This document shows, in pieces, positions 1-9,220 of a DNA stretch of 64,000 nucleotides (positions within the stretch are counted from its first letter, which is position 1; the number at the start of each line of letters is the position of its first letter). The position numbers were made by a program, and so were the translations under genes. The DNA lies in contig JAPLEV010000005.1 of assembly GCA_026391005.1 (NCBI GenBank), forward strand, positions 18,113 through 82,112, in the 5' to 3' direction. The stretch comes from Flavobacteriia bacterium (GTDB lineage: Bacteria; Bacteroidota; Bacteroidia; Flavobacteriales_D; Crocinitomicaceae). The notes beneath the pieces were generated by a model, which was given only the letters and a program-made list of their open reading frames with translations, searched no databases and was not told the DNA's origin.

Positions 1-507
1 TGCCGACTTAAGCATATTGTGCGCAGGGTAATCAGTTTTGGTTTGTTTAATAAACCGGTCTTCTCTCGTTTCTACAATAGTTGAGGCCCTTAAGTGCTCG
101 TTCGTATTGAAATATATTGAATTAGATTCAGCCATTAATTGTTTAAAAATGACAGGAAATTGTTGCAACCAATAAACCGTTTTAATCCCAGAGACTTCGA
201 AAGCAGTTGATTTTGTTAGTTTTTCCCCTTCCCAAATTGCGATTAATTCACTAGTTTCTTTTAGAAAAAGAATTTCACGGTTGTCGGGATTACTAGCATC
301 TGGAAACAACAGTAATATTGATTCTGCTTGATCCACACCGCTGAGGAAAAAGATATCGCGATGTTGCTGGAAAGGCATTGTGCTATCCGCACTGATTGGA
401 AATAAATCATTGGAGTTAAAAACAGCCAAGGCACCATTTTCCATTTGTTTTACAAATTCGGAGCGGTTAAAGACGAATAATGCGGAATCGATAGGGGAAT
501 ATTTCAT
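1..507 (-). CDS. Aminopeptidase P family protein, N-terminal part (partial)
   Basis: The gene is read from an ATG at 507 and stays open for 169 codons to the window edge, so only the N-terminal part is present. It begins MKYSPIDSALF. Around residues 41-62 it has a stretch of the type S-T-M-P-F-x-Q-H-R-D-I-F-F-L-S-G-V, which is characteristic of the aminopeptidase P N-terminal (AMP_N) domain. Family members are metallopeptidases that remove an N-terminal residue preceding proline. The metal-binding pita-bread domain would lie outside the window, so activity cannot be judged. It is the last visible gene of a minus-strand run with a small lipoprotein, a gamma carbonic anhydrase-like protein and cysS, 14 bases after the lipoprotein gene. 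The family call is fairly safe; the exact Xaa-Pro specificity is inference. Confidence 0.8.
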   Translation of the reverse strand, partial: MKYSPIDSALFVFNRSEFVKQMENGALAVFNSNDLFPISADSTMPFQQHRDIFFLSGVDQAESILLLFPDASNPDNREILFLKETSELIAIWEGEKLTKSTAFEVSGIKTVYWLQQFPVIFKQLMAESNSIYFNTNEHLRASTIVETREDRFIKQTKTDYPAHNMLKSA

Positions 508-521
508 TGGTATTTAATTTT

Positions 522-962
522 TTATTGTTTTATCAATCGAAAATCGTGTTTCCCAAGACCATCATCATAGCTGTACCAGAGCTCGAAACGAGTTAACCGT
601 TCAATTGTATAACTTGAGGGCGCTGTTGCTGTCGATGTTCCGGGCGTAAGAATAAAATCTCCTGCGCCTGAAATTCTTAGCAGGGCACGTTCTCCTTCAA
701 AATCCCAACCTCCAGTGGTGTTAATGACCTGATCAAACGTATCGATAAGCTGTCTTGAATAAGTCCCCTCTTCATTATAGGTTTCTTTGTAGCTATTAAT
801 CAATAATTCCGAAGTAAAATCAATATTATTCAAAAAGTAACTGTCTAATTTCCATGTGCCCCTTAGGTGGCCAGCGGCTAATGTTTTTATTCCTCCGTCA
901 GGATACTTTTTACAAGAGAAGAAACTAAGCGCAACAAGCGCAATTAAGAAGAATGTTTTCAT
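522..962 (-). CDS. Small lipoprotein, lipocalin-like
   Basis: This 146-residue protein starts with a lipoprotein signal: a short hydrophobic stretch followed by S-F-F-S-C with the acylated cysteine at residue 17, so the mature protein should be membrane-anchored. After the cysteine there is a G-T-W-K-L-D-S-Y segment like the first strand of Bacteroidota lipocalin-like lipoproteins, and then alternating polar and hydrophobic stretches consistent with a small beta barrel. I cannot assign a ligand or function. It lies between the gamma carbonic anhydrase-like gene (47 bases upstream) and the aminopeptidase P gene (14 bases downstream) on the same strand and may be cotranscribed with both. The lipoprotein call is well supported; the lipocalin-like fold is tentative. 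Confidence 0.7.
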   Translation of the reverse strand: MKTFFLIALVALSFFSCKKYPDGGIKTLAAGHLRGTWKLDSYFLNNIDFTSELLINSYKETYNEEGTYSRQLIDTFDQVINTTGGWDFEGERALLRISGAGDFILTPGTSTATAPSSYTIERLTRFELWYSYDDGLGKHDFRLIKQ

Positions 963-1009
963 AAGACTATATTTTACACAAAATAACTAAAAAAAAAGCA
1001 AAGCTTCAA

Positions 1010-1522
1010 TTATTTAAACCAGCCGGCATAAAACACATAATTATCTGCAATGCGCATTACTTCTTCTTTAAAGAGATCGGGAGAGAGATCTTTAACTTTT
1101 TTTGCCGGGACCCCTGCAAAGACACTCCAAGACTCAACCCGCGTTCCTTCTAATAAAACCGCTCCCGCTGCGATAATACAGTTTGACGCTATATAGCAAT
1201 TATCCATTACGATTGCTCCCATTCCAATAAGTACATTGTCCTCTATTGTACACCCATGTACGAGTGCATTATGTCCAATAGAAACATTATTTCCGATATG
1301 AACACTAGTTTTTTGATAGGTGCAATGCAATACGGCTCCATCTTGGACATTGACCTTGTTCCCTATTCGAATAGAATTAACATCCCCTCTAATAACTGCA
1401 TTGAACCAAACGGAGCATTGTTGTCCCATGACCACATCGCCTATAATTGTTGCGTTTTCGGCCAAATAACAATCTTCTCCGAATTGAGGAGAAATATCTT
1501 TGCAGGATTTAATTAAAGCCAT
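1010..1522 (-). CDS. Gamma carbonic anhydrase-like hexapeptide-repeat protein
   Basis: The 170 residues are dominated by left-handed beta-helix hexapeptide repeats (I-G-D-V-V-M-G, I-R-I-G-N-K-V, I-G-N-N-V-S-I-G, V-L-I-G-M-G-A-I-V), as in the gamma carbonic anhydrase/YrdA/PaaY family, and the length is normal for that family. His66, His84 and His89 (V-L-H-C and S-I-G-H-N-A-L-V-H-G) sit where the three zinc ligands of Cam-type enzymes lie. The family forms trimers with the metal between subunits; many members have no proven carbonic anhydrase activity and some act on acyl-CoA compounds, so the reaction is left open. It starts 21 bases after cysS on the same strand and is probably in its operon. 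Confidence 0.85.
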   Translation of the reverse strand: MALIKSCKDISPQFGEDCYLAENATIIGDVVMGQQCSVWFNAVIRGDVNSIRIGNKVNVQDGAVLHCTYQKTSVHIGNNVSIGHNALVHGCTIEDNVLIGMGAIVMDNCYIASNCIIAAGAVLLEGTRVESWSVFAGVPAKKVKDLSPDLFKEEVMRIADNYVFYAGWFK

Positions 1523-1543
1523 TTTCTTATATCGTATATATTG

Positions 1544-3013
1544 TTATTTCCAACTTGCGCCATTTTTTTCATCCTTAACATGAATGCCGGCATTCAGGAG
1601 TCCATCTCTAATTTTATCCGATGTGCTCCAATCTTTATTCTCGCGCGCACTTGTCCTCAAGTCCATAATTAGGTCCATGACGCCGACTAAACGATTATCT
1701 GCTGATTTTTCTAAAATAGGTTTCAGTCCCAAGACCTCGAAAACAAAACCACACATTTCATCTTTTAGAAGAGCTAAATCTTCTTTTTTTAGCGATTCTT
1801 TGCCCTCAAGAATCGCATTGATTTGTTTAACAGCCTCAAATAAATTAGCCACCAAGGCAGGTGCGTTGAAATCATCATCCATTGCATCATAAAAACTATC
1901 AACAAGGGAAGAGACTTCTATGGTGGATTGGTCAGACGGAACAATTACAGCTAGATTTTCTAATGACAACATGAGTTTCTTAAATCCTTTTTCTGCAGCG
2001 CTCAGCGCGTCACTAGTAAAGTCTAGGGTGCTACGATAATGTGCCTGCATCATAAAAAACCTTACAACCATGGGGTCAAAACCTTTATTTAGCAAGTTGT
2101 TTTCTCCAGAAAAAAGCTCGTTTGGCAACAACGAATTTCCCGCTGACTTACTCATTTTTTTTCCGTTAAGCGTGAGCATATTTGCATGCATCCAATAATT
2201 TACCGGTTTTTGACCAGTGGCTGCACAACCCTGCGCAATTTCACATTCGTGATGCGGAAATTTAAGATCCATTCCACCTCCGTGAATATCAAAGGTTTCT
2301 CCTAAATATTTACCGCTCATGGCGGAGCATTCTAGGTGCCATCCTGGAAATCCAATTCCCCATGGCGATGGCCATTTCATAATATGTTCTGCCGAAGCAT
2401 TTTTCCAAAGGGCAAAATCAAGGGGAGCCCGTTTTTCATTTTGTCCGTCAAGTGCCCTTGAGTTAGCAATTAAATCTTCTATTTTTCTTCCAGACAATTC
2501 TCCATATGGAAAAGCCTTGTTGTATTTTTCTACATCAAAATAAACAGAGCCATTTGATTCATAGGCAAAACCATTTTTTAGGATTGACTGAATAAATTCA
2601 ATTTGTTCGATAAGATGTCCCGTTGCAGTGGGCTCAATATTTGGCGGTAGTGCATTGAAGGCATTCATTACTTGATGAAAATCGATGGTATATTGCTGCA
2701 CGATTTCCATTGGCTCCAATTTTTCGAGCCGCGCTTTAATCGAAATTTTATCCTCCCCTTCATCAGCGTCGCTTTCTAAATGACCAACATCCGTGATGTT
2801 TCTTACATAACGAACTTGGTATCCAAGGTGCAGTAAATAGCGGTAAGCTAAGTCGAAAGAAATGAAAGTTCGACAATTCCCTAGGTGAACATAATTGTAT
2901 ACGGTTGGTCCACAAACATACATTCCCACAAAATCTTTGTTTATTGAACAAAACAATTCCTTGTTACCACTTAGGGTATTATAAATAGTTAACCTGCCTT
3001 TTCGCATTGTCAT
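1544..3013 (-). CDS. cysS: Cysteine--tRNA ligase
   Basis: A full-length class I synthetase of 489 residues that charges tRNA-Cys with cysteine using ATP in the cytoplasm. The HIGH-type signature is H-L-G-N at residues 43-46, and K-M-S-K-S is at 286-290. The zinc site that selects cysteine is intact: Cys34 (V-C-G-P-T), Cys229 (W-H-L-E-C-S), His254 and Glu258 (F-P-H-H-E-C-E). The C-terminal helical domain that contacts the anticodon stem follows. The start could be the ATG at 3013 or the second ATG at 3007; both lie only a few bases after a -7 box at 3030-3037, which implies a very short leader. It appears to head a minus-strand operon with the gamma carbonic anhydrase-like, lipoprotein and aminopeptidase P genes. 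Confidence 0.96.
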   Translation of the reverse strand: MTMRKGRLTIYNTLSGNKELFCSINKDFVGMYVCGPTVYNYVHLGNCRTFISFDLAYRYLLHLGYQVRYVRNITDVGHLESDADEGEDKISIKARLEKLEPMEIVQQYTIDFHQVMNAFNALPPNIEPTATGHLIEQIEFIQSILKNGFAYESNGSVYFDVEKYNKAFPYGELSGRKIEDLIANSRALDGQNEKRAPLDFALWKNASAEHIMKWPSPWGIGFPGWHLECSAMSGKYLGETFDIHGGGMDLKFPHHECEIAQGCAATGQKPVNYWMHANMLTLNGKKMSKSAGNSLLPNELFSGENNLLNKGFDPMVVRFFMMQAHYRSTLDFTSDALSAAEKGFKKLMLSLENLAVIVPSDQSTIEVSSLVDSFYDAMDDDFNAPALVANLFEAVKQINAILEGKESLKKEDLALLKDEMCGFVFEVLGLKPILEKSADNRLVGVMDLIMDLRTSARENKDWSTSDKIRDGLLNAGIHVKDEKNGASWK

Positions 3014-3029
3014 GGGACATTATTTTATA

Positions 3030-3037
3030 CAAAGGTA
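3030..3037 (-). promoter_or_regulatory. -7 promoter box for cysS
   Basis: On the minus strand this reads TACCTTTG, an exact match to the Bacteroidota housekeeping -7 consensus TAnnTTTG. It ends 17 bases before the cysS ATG at 3013, so the transcript should have a leader of only about 10 bases. I see no clear TTG -33 element at the usual distance, so strength is uncertain. Confidence 0.5.
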
Positions 3038-3085
3038 GAAAAACAAGGGGAAACATGTAAAAATTGTAGATACCAGACTTATACT

Positions 3086-3093
3086 TATTTTTG
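3086..3093 (+). promoter_or_regulatory. -7 promoter box for ispD
   Basis: TATTTTTG matches TAnnTTTG exactly, and a TTG ending at 3066 lies 19 bases upstream as a possible -33 element. The box ends three bases before the ATG at 3097. A start site about seven bases after the box would fall on or just inside the start codon, so the message would be nearly or fully leaderless unless translation starts further downstream. Confidence 0.5.
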
Positions 3094-3096
3094 AGC

Positions 3097-3765
3097 ATGA
3101 TAAAACGATCGGTTATTATTACCGCTGGAGGAATAGGAAGACGCACAGGAAATGTTATTCCCAAGCAATTTCTACTCATTGGAAACTTACCCATTTTAGC
3201 TCATACAATTAATGCATTCCATTTATTTGACCAGCACTTAGAGATCGTCGTCACCTTACCACGCGATTGGGTTGATTATTGGAAGTCGCTAATAACCTCC
3301 ATCGGCTTTACTGTTCCACATGGCATTGTGGTCGGCGGTGCTGAGCGCTTCCACTCAATAAAAAACGCACTTACCACTGTCCATGGAGAGCACATAGCAA
3401 TCCACGATGGCGTAAGGCCGTTCGTGTCAGCGGCAACTATTGAACGTTGTTTTTCCTCGCTAAATAAGTTTGAAGCTGTTGTTCCAGTAGTTGAATTAAA
3501 GGATACGATAAGATGCTTAGAAGGCGGTGATAATTTTGCGGTTGACAGAAAAAACTTCCGAATTATTCATACCCCTCAATGCTTTCACGCAGAAACAATT
3601 AAGAAGGCATATTGTCAGGAATTCACCGAAAACATAACAGACGACGCTTCCTTAGTAGAACAATTGGGAGGAAAGATTCATTTTGTTAACAGCAATGCAG
3701 AAAACATTAAAATTACGGATCAATTCGACCTCAAAATCGCCCAATTATTAATAGTTAAACCATGA
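3097..3765 (+). CDS. ispD: 2-C-methyl-D-erythritol 4-phosphate cytidylyltransferase
   Basis: IspD joins CTP to MEP to give CDP-ME in the non-mevalonate isoprenoid pathway, which feeds the carotenoid and quinone pathways. The 222-residue protein has the nucleotide-binding N-terminus (I-I-T-A-G-G-I-G-R-R-T-G, then P-K-Q-F) and the I-H-D-G-V-R-P-F-V motif near residue 100, both hallmarks of the family, and has the usual length. I chose the ATG at 3097; a TTG six bases upstream is in frame but lies inside the -7 box. The gene overlaps the next one (an LD-carboxypeptidase) by four bases (ATGA), so the two are translationally coupled. The family also contains CTP:ribitol-phosphate enzymes, but this short single-domain form fits IspD. 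Confidence 0.9.
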   Translation: MIKRSVIITAGGIGRRTGNVIPKQFLLIGNLPILAHTINAFHLFDQHLEIVVTLPRDWVDYWKSLITSIGFTVPHGIVVGGAERFHSIKNALTTVHGEHIAIHDGVRPFVSAATIERCFSSLNKFEAVVPVVELKDTIRCLEGGDNFAVDRKNFRIIHTPQCFHAETIKKAYCQEFTENITDDASLVEQLGGKIHFVNSNAENIKITDQFDLKIAQLLIVKP

Positions 3766-4661
3766 TTCAACCACCCAAATTAAACCCAGGCGATCTAATT
3801 TATATTACGGCACCAGCGAAGATAACAGACCCCAAAACCGTCTTTTTTGCAAAAGAATATTTAGAAAAAAAAGGATTTAAGGTACTGGTGAGCGCTCATT
3901 GTTTTGGAAGTCATAATTATTTTTCTGGCACAGACGAAGAAAGAATGTTGGATCTCCAATTTGGAATAGACCACCCCGATGTAAGAGCGATACTTTGTGC
4001 AAGAGGCGGCTATGGAAGCATCCGTTTAGTAGACCGGATAAACTGGGCGAATATGTTACGTGAGCCAAAATGGTTGATAGGCTTTAGTGATATAACAGTG
4101 TTTCATCACCGCCTCAATAGTTTAGGCGTTCAAAGTATTCATGGTTCTATGCCAATTAATTTTGAGAAAAATACAGATGAAGCCCTTAAAACACTTTTGG
4201 GAACTATAACGGGAAATTTTACTCCTCTTGTTGAAGCACCACATAAGTCGAATAAAGCAGGAATAGCGATAGGGAATTTAATTGGCGGCAACCTCAGTAT
4301 TGTTTACAGCATGTTGGGCACCACTGATCAATATGACTTTGAAGATGCAATTCTTTTTTTAGAGGATGTAGGCGAACATTATTATCAAGTCGAGCGGATG
4401 ATTTTTGCTCTAGGTAAAGCGGGAGTGTTTGAAAAAATAAAAGGATTAATCATAGGCGGCATGACAGAACTTGAAGATACCGATCCACCATTAGGTCGCT
4501 CTATTGAAGAAATTATACTTGAACAACTGCGGTTTTCTAATATGCCGGTTATATTTAATTTTCCTGCTGGGCACATTGAAGATAATAGAGCCATAGTTTT
4601 TGGAAAAAAAGTACAGCTAACGGTTGGTGAGGCCGAGGTAAAAATCAACTATTTAAATTAA
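3762..4661 (+). CDS. ldcA: LD-carboxypeptidase (peptidase family S66)
   Basis: S66 peptidases remove the terminal D-alanine from muramoyl tetrapeptides during murein recycling. The 299-residue protein has the family's Ser-Glu-His triad: Ser109 in I-G-F-S-D-I-T, Glu201 in L-F-L-E-D-V-G-E, and His271 in P-A-G-H-I-E-D-N. The R-G-G-Y-G-S-I-R-L segment at 81-89 is also typical. There is no signal peptide, consistent with a cytoplasmic enzyme. The start ATG overlaps the ispD stop codon by four bases, a pairing I regard as common in Bacteroidota. Some S66 members act on other peptides such as microcin C7, but with this context the murein role is most likely. Confidence 0.9.
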   Translation: MIQPPKLNPGDLIYITAPAKITDPKTVFFAKEYLEKKGFKVLVSAHCFGSHNYFSGTDEERMLDLQFGIDHPDVRAILCARGGYGSIRLVDRINWANMLREPKWLIGFSDITVFHHRLNSLGVQSIHGSMPINFEKNTDEALKTLLGTITGNFTPLVEAPHKSNKAGIAIGNLIGGNLSIVYSMLGTTDQYDFEDAILFLEDVGEHYYQVERMIFALGKAGVFEKIKGLIIGGMTELEDTDPPLGRSIEEIILEQLRFSNMPVIFNFPAGHIEDNRAIVFGKKVQLTVGEAEVKINYLN

Positions 4662-4677
4662 TTCTAAATAAGCATTA

Positions 4678-4712
4678 ATTGCCCCTTTTAATTTTTCAAA
4701 GGACTAAATTTG
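4678..4712 (+). promoter_or_regulatory. Promoter of the sdhCAB operon
   Basis: TAAATTTG at 4705-4712 is an exact TAnnTTTG -7 box, and ATTG at 4678-4681 lies 23 bases upstream as a possible -33 element, at the long end of accepted spacing. The sdhC ATG at 4738 follows with a leader of about 18 bases. Confidence 0.6.
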
Positions 4713-4737
4713 CAGTGATTATTTTAGTATTTAAATT

Positions 4738-5403
4738 ATGACCAATTCAACCATTTTAAAGTCATCAATTGCCAAGAAAGTCGCTATGGCACTTTCCGGT
4801 TTGTTTTTGATTACTTTTTTGTCGATCCATTTCTTTGTTAATTTGACGTCTGTTTTTAGCGAAGAGCTATTTAATATGATGGCTCATTTTATGGGTAATA
4901 ACCCAATAATTCAATTTGTAATGCAGCCGATACTCATTATTGGGGTATTATTTCATTTCATAATGGGTTTTGTTTTAGATTTTAAAAATAGGTCCTCTCG
5001 GCCAATAGCTTATGCTAAATACAACGGCGCGTCTAATGCCTCTTGGTCTTCAAGAAACATGATTATTTCAGGAATCGTGGTTTTATCTTTTTTAGGTCTT
5101 CACTTTTATGATTTTTGGGTTCCAGAAATGGCATATAAATATGTAGAGGCAAATCCCTTGAACGCTCAACGTTATTATCATGAGCTCGGAGAAAAGTTTG
5201 AAAGCCCAATAAGAACTGCGATTTATTCTTTTTCTTTTTTCTTTTTATTCCTGCATTTATGGCATGGTTTCAATTCGTCTTTTCAATCCATAGGCGTCAA
5301 TAACAAATATTCAAAAGCGATCCACAAGTTTGGATATGCCTTTGCTATTATTGTCCCTTTTGGGTTCATTTTTATAGCACTTTTTCATCACTTTAATCAT
5401 TAA
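4738..5403 (+). CDS. sdhC: Succinate dehydrogenase cytochrome b558 subunit
   Basis: This 221-residue membrane protein has five hydrophobic segments (about 15-36, 60-80, 108-126, 162-180 and 200-217), as in the single-subunit b558-type anchors of Bacteroidota and Bacillus enzymes. Histidines suited to ligating two b hemes are visible inside or at the edges of the helices: His31, His73, His122 and His173/His176. It anchors the flavoprotein and iron-sulfur subunits and passes electrons to menaquinone. It is the first gene of sdhCAB, six bases ahead of sdhA. Whether the complex runs as succinate dehydrogenase or fumarate reductase in vivo cannot be told from sequence. Confidence 0.93.
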   Translation: MTNSTILKSSIAKKVAMALSGLFLITFLSIHFFVNLTSVFSEELFNMMAHFMGNNPIIQFVMQPILIIGVLFHFIMGFVLDFKNRSSRPIAYAKYNGASNASWSSRNMIISGIVVLSFLGLHFYDFWVPEMAYKYVEANPLNAQRYYHELGEKFESPIRTAIYSFSFFFLFLHLWHGFNSSFQSIGVNNKYSKAIHKFGYAFAIIVPFGFIFIALFHHFNH

Positions 5404-5409
5404 TTAAGA

Positions 5410-7410
5410 ATGGCTTTAGACTCAAAAACTCCAACAGGCCCTATAGCTGAAAAATGGACACATTACAAAGACCACATCAATTTGGTGAATCCTGCAAATA
5501 AGCGGAATCTTGATATTATTATTGTGGGAACAGGATTGGCTGGAGGATCTGCCGCAGCAACTCTTGCCGAATTAGGCTACAACGTAAAAGCGTTTTGTTT
5601 TCAAGACTCACCGCGTCGTGCGCACTCGATTGCTGCACAAGGAGGAATTAATGCTGCAAAAAATTATCAAGGCGATGGAGATTCTACCTTTCGTTTATTT
5701 TACGATACCGTTAAAGGGGGAGATTACCGTGCTCGAGAAGCAAATGTGCATCGTTTAGCTGAGGTTTCAACAAACATAATTGACCAATGTGTAGCGCAAG
5801 GAGTGCCTTTTGCCCGTGAGTATGGCGGATTATTAGACAATCGTTCTTTTGGAGGAACACTTGTATCAAGAACTTTTTATGCAAAGGGTCAGACGGGACA
5901 ACAATTATTATTGGGTGCTTATTCCGCAATGAACCGACAAATAGGCCGCGGAAAAATAAAAATGCACAATCGACATGAAATGCTCGATTTGGTAATTGTT
6001 GACGGTAAAGCGAGGGGGATTATTGCTAGAGACATGGTTTCAGGAAAAATTGAGCGCCACTCAGCACACGCCGTGGTTATCGCTTCCGGAGGCTACGGAA
6101 ATGTTTTCTTTCTTTCAACCAACGCCATGGGAAGTAACGTAACGGCAGCTTGGAAAATACATAAAAGAGGTGCTTTTTTCGCCAATCCTTGTTATACGCA
6201 GATCCATCCAACTTGTATCCCTGTTTCTGGTGATCATCAAGCTAAATTAACATTGATGTCTGAATCACTACGAAATGATGGTCGTATTTGGGTTCCGGCC
6301 AAATTGGAAGACGCAAAAATGATTCGAGAGGGGAAATTAAAACCCACTCAATTAGCCGAAGAAGATCGCGATTATTATCTAGAGCGTCGCTACCCAGCAT
6401 TTGGCAACCTGGTGCCTAGGGATATTGCTTCGCGAGCAGCAAAAGAACGATGTGACGCTGGTTTTGGTGTTAATAAAACAGGTGAAGCTGTTTATTTAGA
6501 TTTCGCTGCGGCCATTGAGCGTTACGGAATAGATCAAGCCCGACTGAAGCATTTAGACGAAAACGATAAGCAATTAGTTATCAAATTGGGGACGGAAATT
6601 GTGGCCAATAAATATGGAAATCTTTTTCAGATGTATGAGAAAATAGTGGATGAAGATCCCTATTCAACACCGATGATGATTTACCCTGCCGTTCATTATA
6701 CGATGGGAGGAACATGGGTTGACTACAACCTCCAAACAACAATTCCTGGTTGCTTTTCAATTGGGGAATCTAATTTCTCTGATCATGGCGCCAACCGTTT
6801 AGGGGCATCAGCTTTGATGCAAGGTTTAGCCGATGGTTATTTTGTATTACCGTATACAATTGGAGACTACTTGGCACCAGACATTAAAATGGGAAAAATA
6901 CCAACAGATTCAACAGAATTTGAGGCGGCAGAGAAAAACGTGGTGGATCAGATCAATCGTTTGATGAACAACGGAGGCAGTAAGCCAGCGGATTATTTTC
7001 ACAAGAAATTAGGAAAAATAATGTGGGATAAAGTTGGGATGTCAAGAAACGAAAAGGGTTTAAAAGATGCGCAGCAGGAAATAGCTCAAATCAGAGAAGA
7101 CTTTTATAAGGAAGTAAAAATACCCGGCACATCCGATAGCTTTAACCCAGAATTAGCAAAAGCAATGCGCGTTGCTGATTTTCTAGAATTAGGGGAGCTT
7201 TTCGCTAAAGATGCGTTGCATAGAAACGAATCTTGTGGTGGTCATTTCCGAGAGGAGTATCAAACAACTGATGGTGAGGCGCAAAGAGACGATGAAAACT
7301 TCGCTTATGTCGCTGCATGGGAATACAAAGGAAATCCGAGCGATGCTGTTCTTCACAAAGAGCCTTTGTCGTTTGAAAATGTAAAATTAGTTCAAAGAAG
7401 TTATAAATAA
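5410..7410 (+). CDS. sdhA: Succinate dehydrogenase/fumarate reductase flavoprotein subunit
   Basis: This is the catalytic subunit that interconverts succinate and fumarate at a covalently bound FAD. The 666-residue protein has the dinucleotide-binding glycine motif G-T-G-L-A-G-G at 40-46 and the flavin-attachment motif H-S-I-A-A-Q-G-G, with His72 as the covalent ligand. The active-site region N-R-L-G-A-S-A-L-M and the C-terminal capping domain are present. Length and sequence match the soluble flavoproteins of b558-type complexes. It lies between sdhC (six bases upstream) and sdhB (27 bases downstream). Confidence 0.96.
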   Translation: MALDSKTPTGPIAEKWTHYKDHINLVNPANKRNLDIIIVGTGLAGGSAAATLAELGYNVKAFCFQDSPRRAHSIAAQGGINAAKNYQGDGDSTFRLFYDTVKGGDYRAREANVHRLAEVSTNIIDQCVAQGVPFAREYGGLLDNRSFGGTLVSRTFYAKGQTGQQLLLGAYSAMNRQIGRGKIKMHNRHEMLDLVIVDGKARGIIARDMVSGKIERHSAHAVVIASGGYGNVFFLSTNAMGSNVTAAWKIHKRGAFFANPCYTQIHPTCIPVSGDHQAKLTLMSESLRNDGRIWVPAKLEDAKMIREGKLKPTQLAEEDRDYYLERRYPAFGNLVPRDIASRAAKERCDAGFGVNKTGEAVYLDFAAAIERYGIDQARLKHLDENDKQLVIKLGTEIVANKYGNLFQMYEKIVDEDPYSTPMMIYPAVHYTMGGTWVDYNLQTTIPGCFSIGESNFSDHGANRLGASALMQGLADGYFVLPYTIGDYLAPDIKMGKIPTDSTEFEAAEKNVVDQINRLMNNGGSKPADYFHKKLGKIMWDKVGMSRNEKGLKDAQQEIAQIREDFYKEVKIPGTSDSFNPELAKAMRVADFLELGELFAKDALHRNESCGGHFREEYQTTDGEAQRDDENFAYVAAWEYKGNPSDAVLHKEPLSFENVKLVQRSYK

Positions 7411-7437
7411 TAGTGACGCTTACTAAGCAATAATATC

Positions 7438-8181
7438 ATGAAATTAGCACTCAAAATTTGGCGCCAAAATGACGCAAGCTCAAAAGGAAAGATGGTGGAT
7501 TACACCGTGGAAAAAATAGAACCAGACATGTCTTTTCTTGAAATGTTGGACATATTAAACGATGAGTTAATTGTTAAAGGAGAAGACACCGTTGCTTTCG
7601 ACCATGATTGTCGAGAAGGAATTTGTGGTATGTGCTCTTTATTTATTAACGGTGAGGCACACGGACCGGACAGACTTGTGACCACTTGTCAGCTACATAT
7701 GCGCAAATTTAAAGACGGAGACACTATTTATATTGAGCCATTTAGAGCCAAGGGTTTCCCTGTAATAAAAGACCTTGTCGTAGATAGAAGTGCCTTCGAT
7801 AGAATTCAACAATCTGGCGGATTTATTTCCGTGAACACTTCTGGAAACACGATTGATGCTAATACCATTCCTATTCCAAAGCATGATGCGGATAAAGCAT
7901 TTGATGCGGCCACTTGTATAGGATGTGGCGCTTGCGTTGCCACTTGCAAAAATTCTTCTGCGATGTTGTTTGTCTCTGCAAAAGTTTCACAATTCTCCTT
8001 GCTTCCTCAGGGAAAAGTAGAGGCAAAAGAACGCGTTTTAAACATGGTCAATCAAATGGATGCTGAGGGTTTTGGTAATTGTACAAACACGGGGGCCTGT
8101 GAAGTAGAATGTCCTAAAGGAATTTCTTTAGAAAATATAGCAAGAATGAATAGGGAATACTTGAAATCTTCTATAATTTAA
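7438..8181 (+). CDS. sdhB: Succinate dehydrogenase iron-sulfur subunit
   Basis: The 247-residue subunit carries electrons from the flavin to the heme anchor through three clusters. The N-terminal ferredoxin-like domain has the [2Fe-2S] ligands Cys58, Cys63, Cys66 and Cys84. The C-terminal domain has [11 protein letters not shown] at 160-170 and Cys215, Cys221 and Cys225, enough for the [4Fe-4S] and [3Fe-4S] clusters. All ligands are present. It ends the sdhCAB operon and converges on a small membrane-protein gene 26 bases downstream; I see no hairpin terminator between them. Confidence 0.95.
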   Translation: MKLALKIWRQNDASSKGKMVDYTVEKIEPDMSFLEMLDILNDELIVKGEDTVAFDHDCREGICGMCSLFINGEAHGPDRLVTTCQLHMRKFKDGDTIYIEPFRAKGFPVIKDLVVDRSAFDRIQQSGGFISVNTSGNTIDANTIPIPKHDADKAFDAATCIGCGACVATCKNSSAMLFVSAKVSQFSLLPQGKVEAKERVLNMVNQMDAEGFGNCTNTGACEVECPKGISLENIARMNREYLKSSII

Positions 8182-8207
8182 AGACAATAAATAGAAAGAA
8201 GCCGAGA

Positions 8208-8438
8208 TTATTTAATCTGTTTACCCGCTCCGTCTTTATACCAGCCGGTATTTTCGCTTGATTCAACCGGGACATTTGATTTTGCATTAAATTTTCGTTG
8301 GATGTTCATCCAGTAGCCAAATCCAACAAAACCTAATATCAATAATAGGTTATTGAAATGGTTTTGAACAAACTCAAAAAAACCAAAAGACCACTTAAAT
8401 AAATCTCCAATCGAATAAATAATGTCTGTCCAAGTCAT
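8208..8438 (-). CDS. Small single-pass membrane protein
   Basis: The 76-residue protein has an amphipathic, aromatic-rich N-terminus, one strong hydrophobic segment (about residues 28-45, N-N-L-L-L-I-L-G-F-V-G-F-G-Y-W-M) and a charged C-terminal tail of about 30 residues. The pattern recalls a small Flavobacteriia membrane protein family (DUF6341-like) that databases have sometimes mislabelled as uracil phosphoribosyltransferase; that resemblance is from memory and is tentative. A TTTCTTTG box at 8458-8465 on the same strand, one mismatch from the -7 consensus, could be its promoter. It converges on sdhB. No function is assigned. Confidence 0.6.
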   Translation of the reverse strand: MTWTDIIYSIGDLFKWSFGFFEFVQNHFNNLLLILGFVGFGYWMNIQRKFNAKSNVPVESSENTGWYKDGAGKQIK

Positions 8439-8491
8439 ATAATATATTTTTACACTGCAAAGAAAAGTATTTTTTTTTAATTACAATAGTA

Positions 8492-9217
8492 TTAATCCAC
8501 TTCTCCTATTAAATTGAACGTTTCCTTTGCCGCATTTTGTTCTGCTTCTTTCTTATTTCCGCCTGTCCCGGCTCCATAAGTAGCTTGGTTGATTCTGACT
8601 TCAATATCATATTTATTAATTCCTTGTTGTTTTGTCTCATTAACAAGAAAAAATTCAAGGGCGAGGTGTTTTTTTTGGCACCAAATAATTAAACGAGACT
8701 TAAAATCAACTTCTTCTTCTAATAATTTATTTATATCGACAAATTTCCTTAATACGCAATTACGGACACTCTCTTTAACTTGTTTATAGCCCCCATCTAA
8801 ATAAAGCGCACCCATTAGGGCTTCAAAAGCATTTCCTTCGATTGATGAAAGGTTGATTGATCGAGCGGTGCTATAGTTAAGATAATGGCGAATCCCCATT
8901 TTCTCCCCAATTTCAGATAAGTTTTTGCGGTTAACAATTTTCGATTTCAAGGTTGTTAGGTAGCCCTCGTCGTTACCAGGGTACTTTTCATATAAGTATT
9001 CTGCTATCACGGCATCTAGAATAGCATCACCCAAGAATTCTAGTCGCTCATTTGACTCTTCTACTTCATTATTGCCAGTAATAGACTTATGTGATAGCGC
9101 TTTTATGAATAGAGCAAGATTTTTTGGACGGTAACCGAAAGATTGAATAATGAAACGAGTCAATTTAATCTCTTGAGTAGATTTTTTCTCTGCAAATAAG
9201 GCTCTAATAAATCCCAA
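8492..9217 (-). CDS. rnc: Ribonuclease III
   Basis: RNase III cuts double-stranded RNA in rRNA and mRNA processing. The 241-residue protein carries the signature N-E-R-L-E-F-L-G-D-A-I-L at 56-67 with metal-binding acidic residues Glu60 and Asp64, then a C-terminal double-stranded RNA-binding domain from about residue 168 ending in K-K-E-A-E-Q-N-A-A. The N-terminal leader of about 20 residues is usual for Bacteroidota. It lies three bases after fabF in an acpP-fabF-rnc operon, a conserved order in this group. Confidence 0.95.
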   Translation of the reverse strand: MGFIRALFAEKKSTQEIKLTRFIIQSFGYRPKNLALFIKALSHKSITGNNEVEESNERLEFLGDAILDAVIAEYLYEKYPGNDEGYLTTLKSKIVNRKNLSEIGEKMGIRHYLNYSTARSINLSSIEGNAFEALMGALYLDGGYKQVKESVRNCVLRKFVDINKLLEEEVDFKSRLIIWCQKKHLALEFFLVNETKQQGINKYDIEVRINQATYGAGTGGNKKEAEQNAAKETFNLIGEVD

Positions 9218-9220
9218 TGA

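Noticed and set aside
1256..1516. 86-codon plus-strand open frame
   Set aside because: It is fully antisense to the gamma carbonic anhydrase-like gene, whose motifs are clear.
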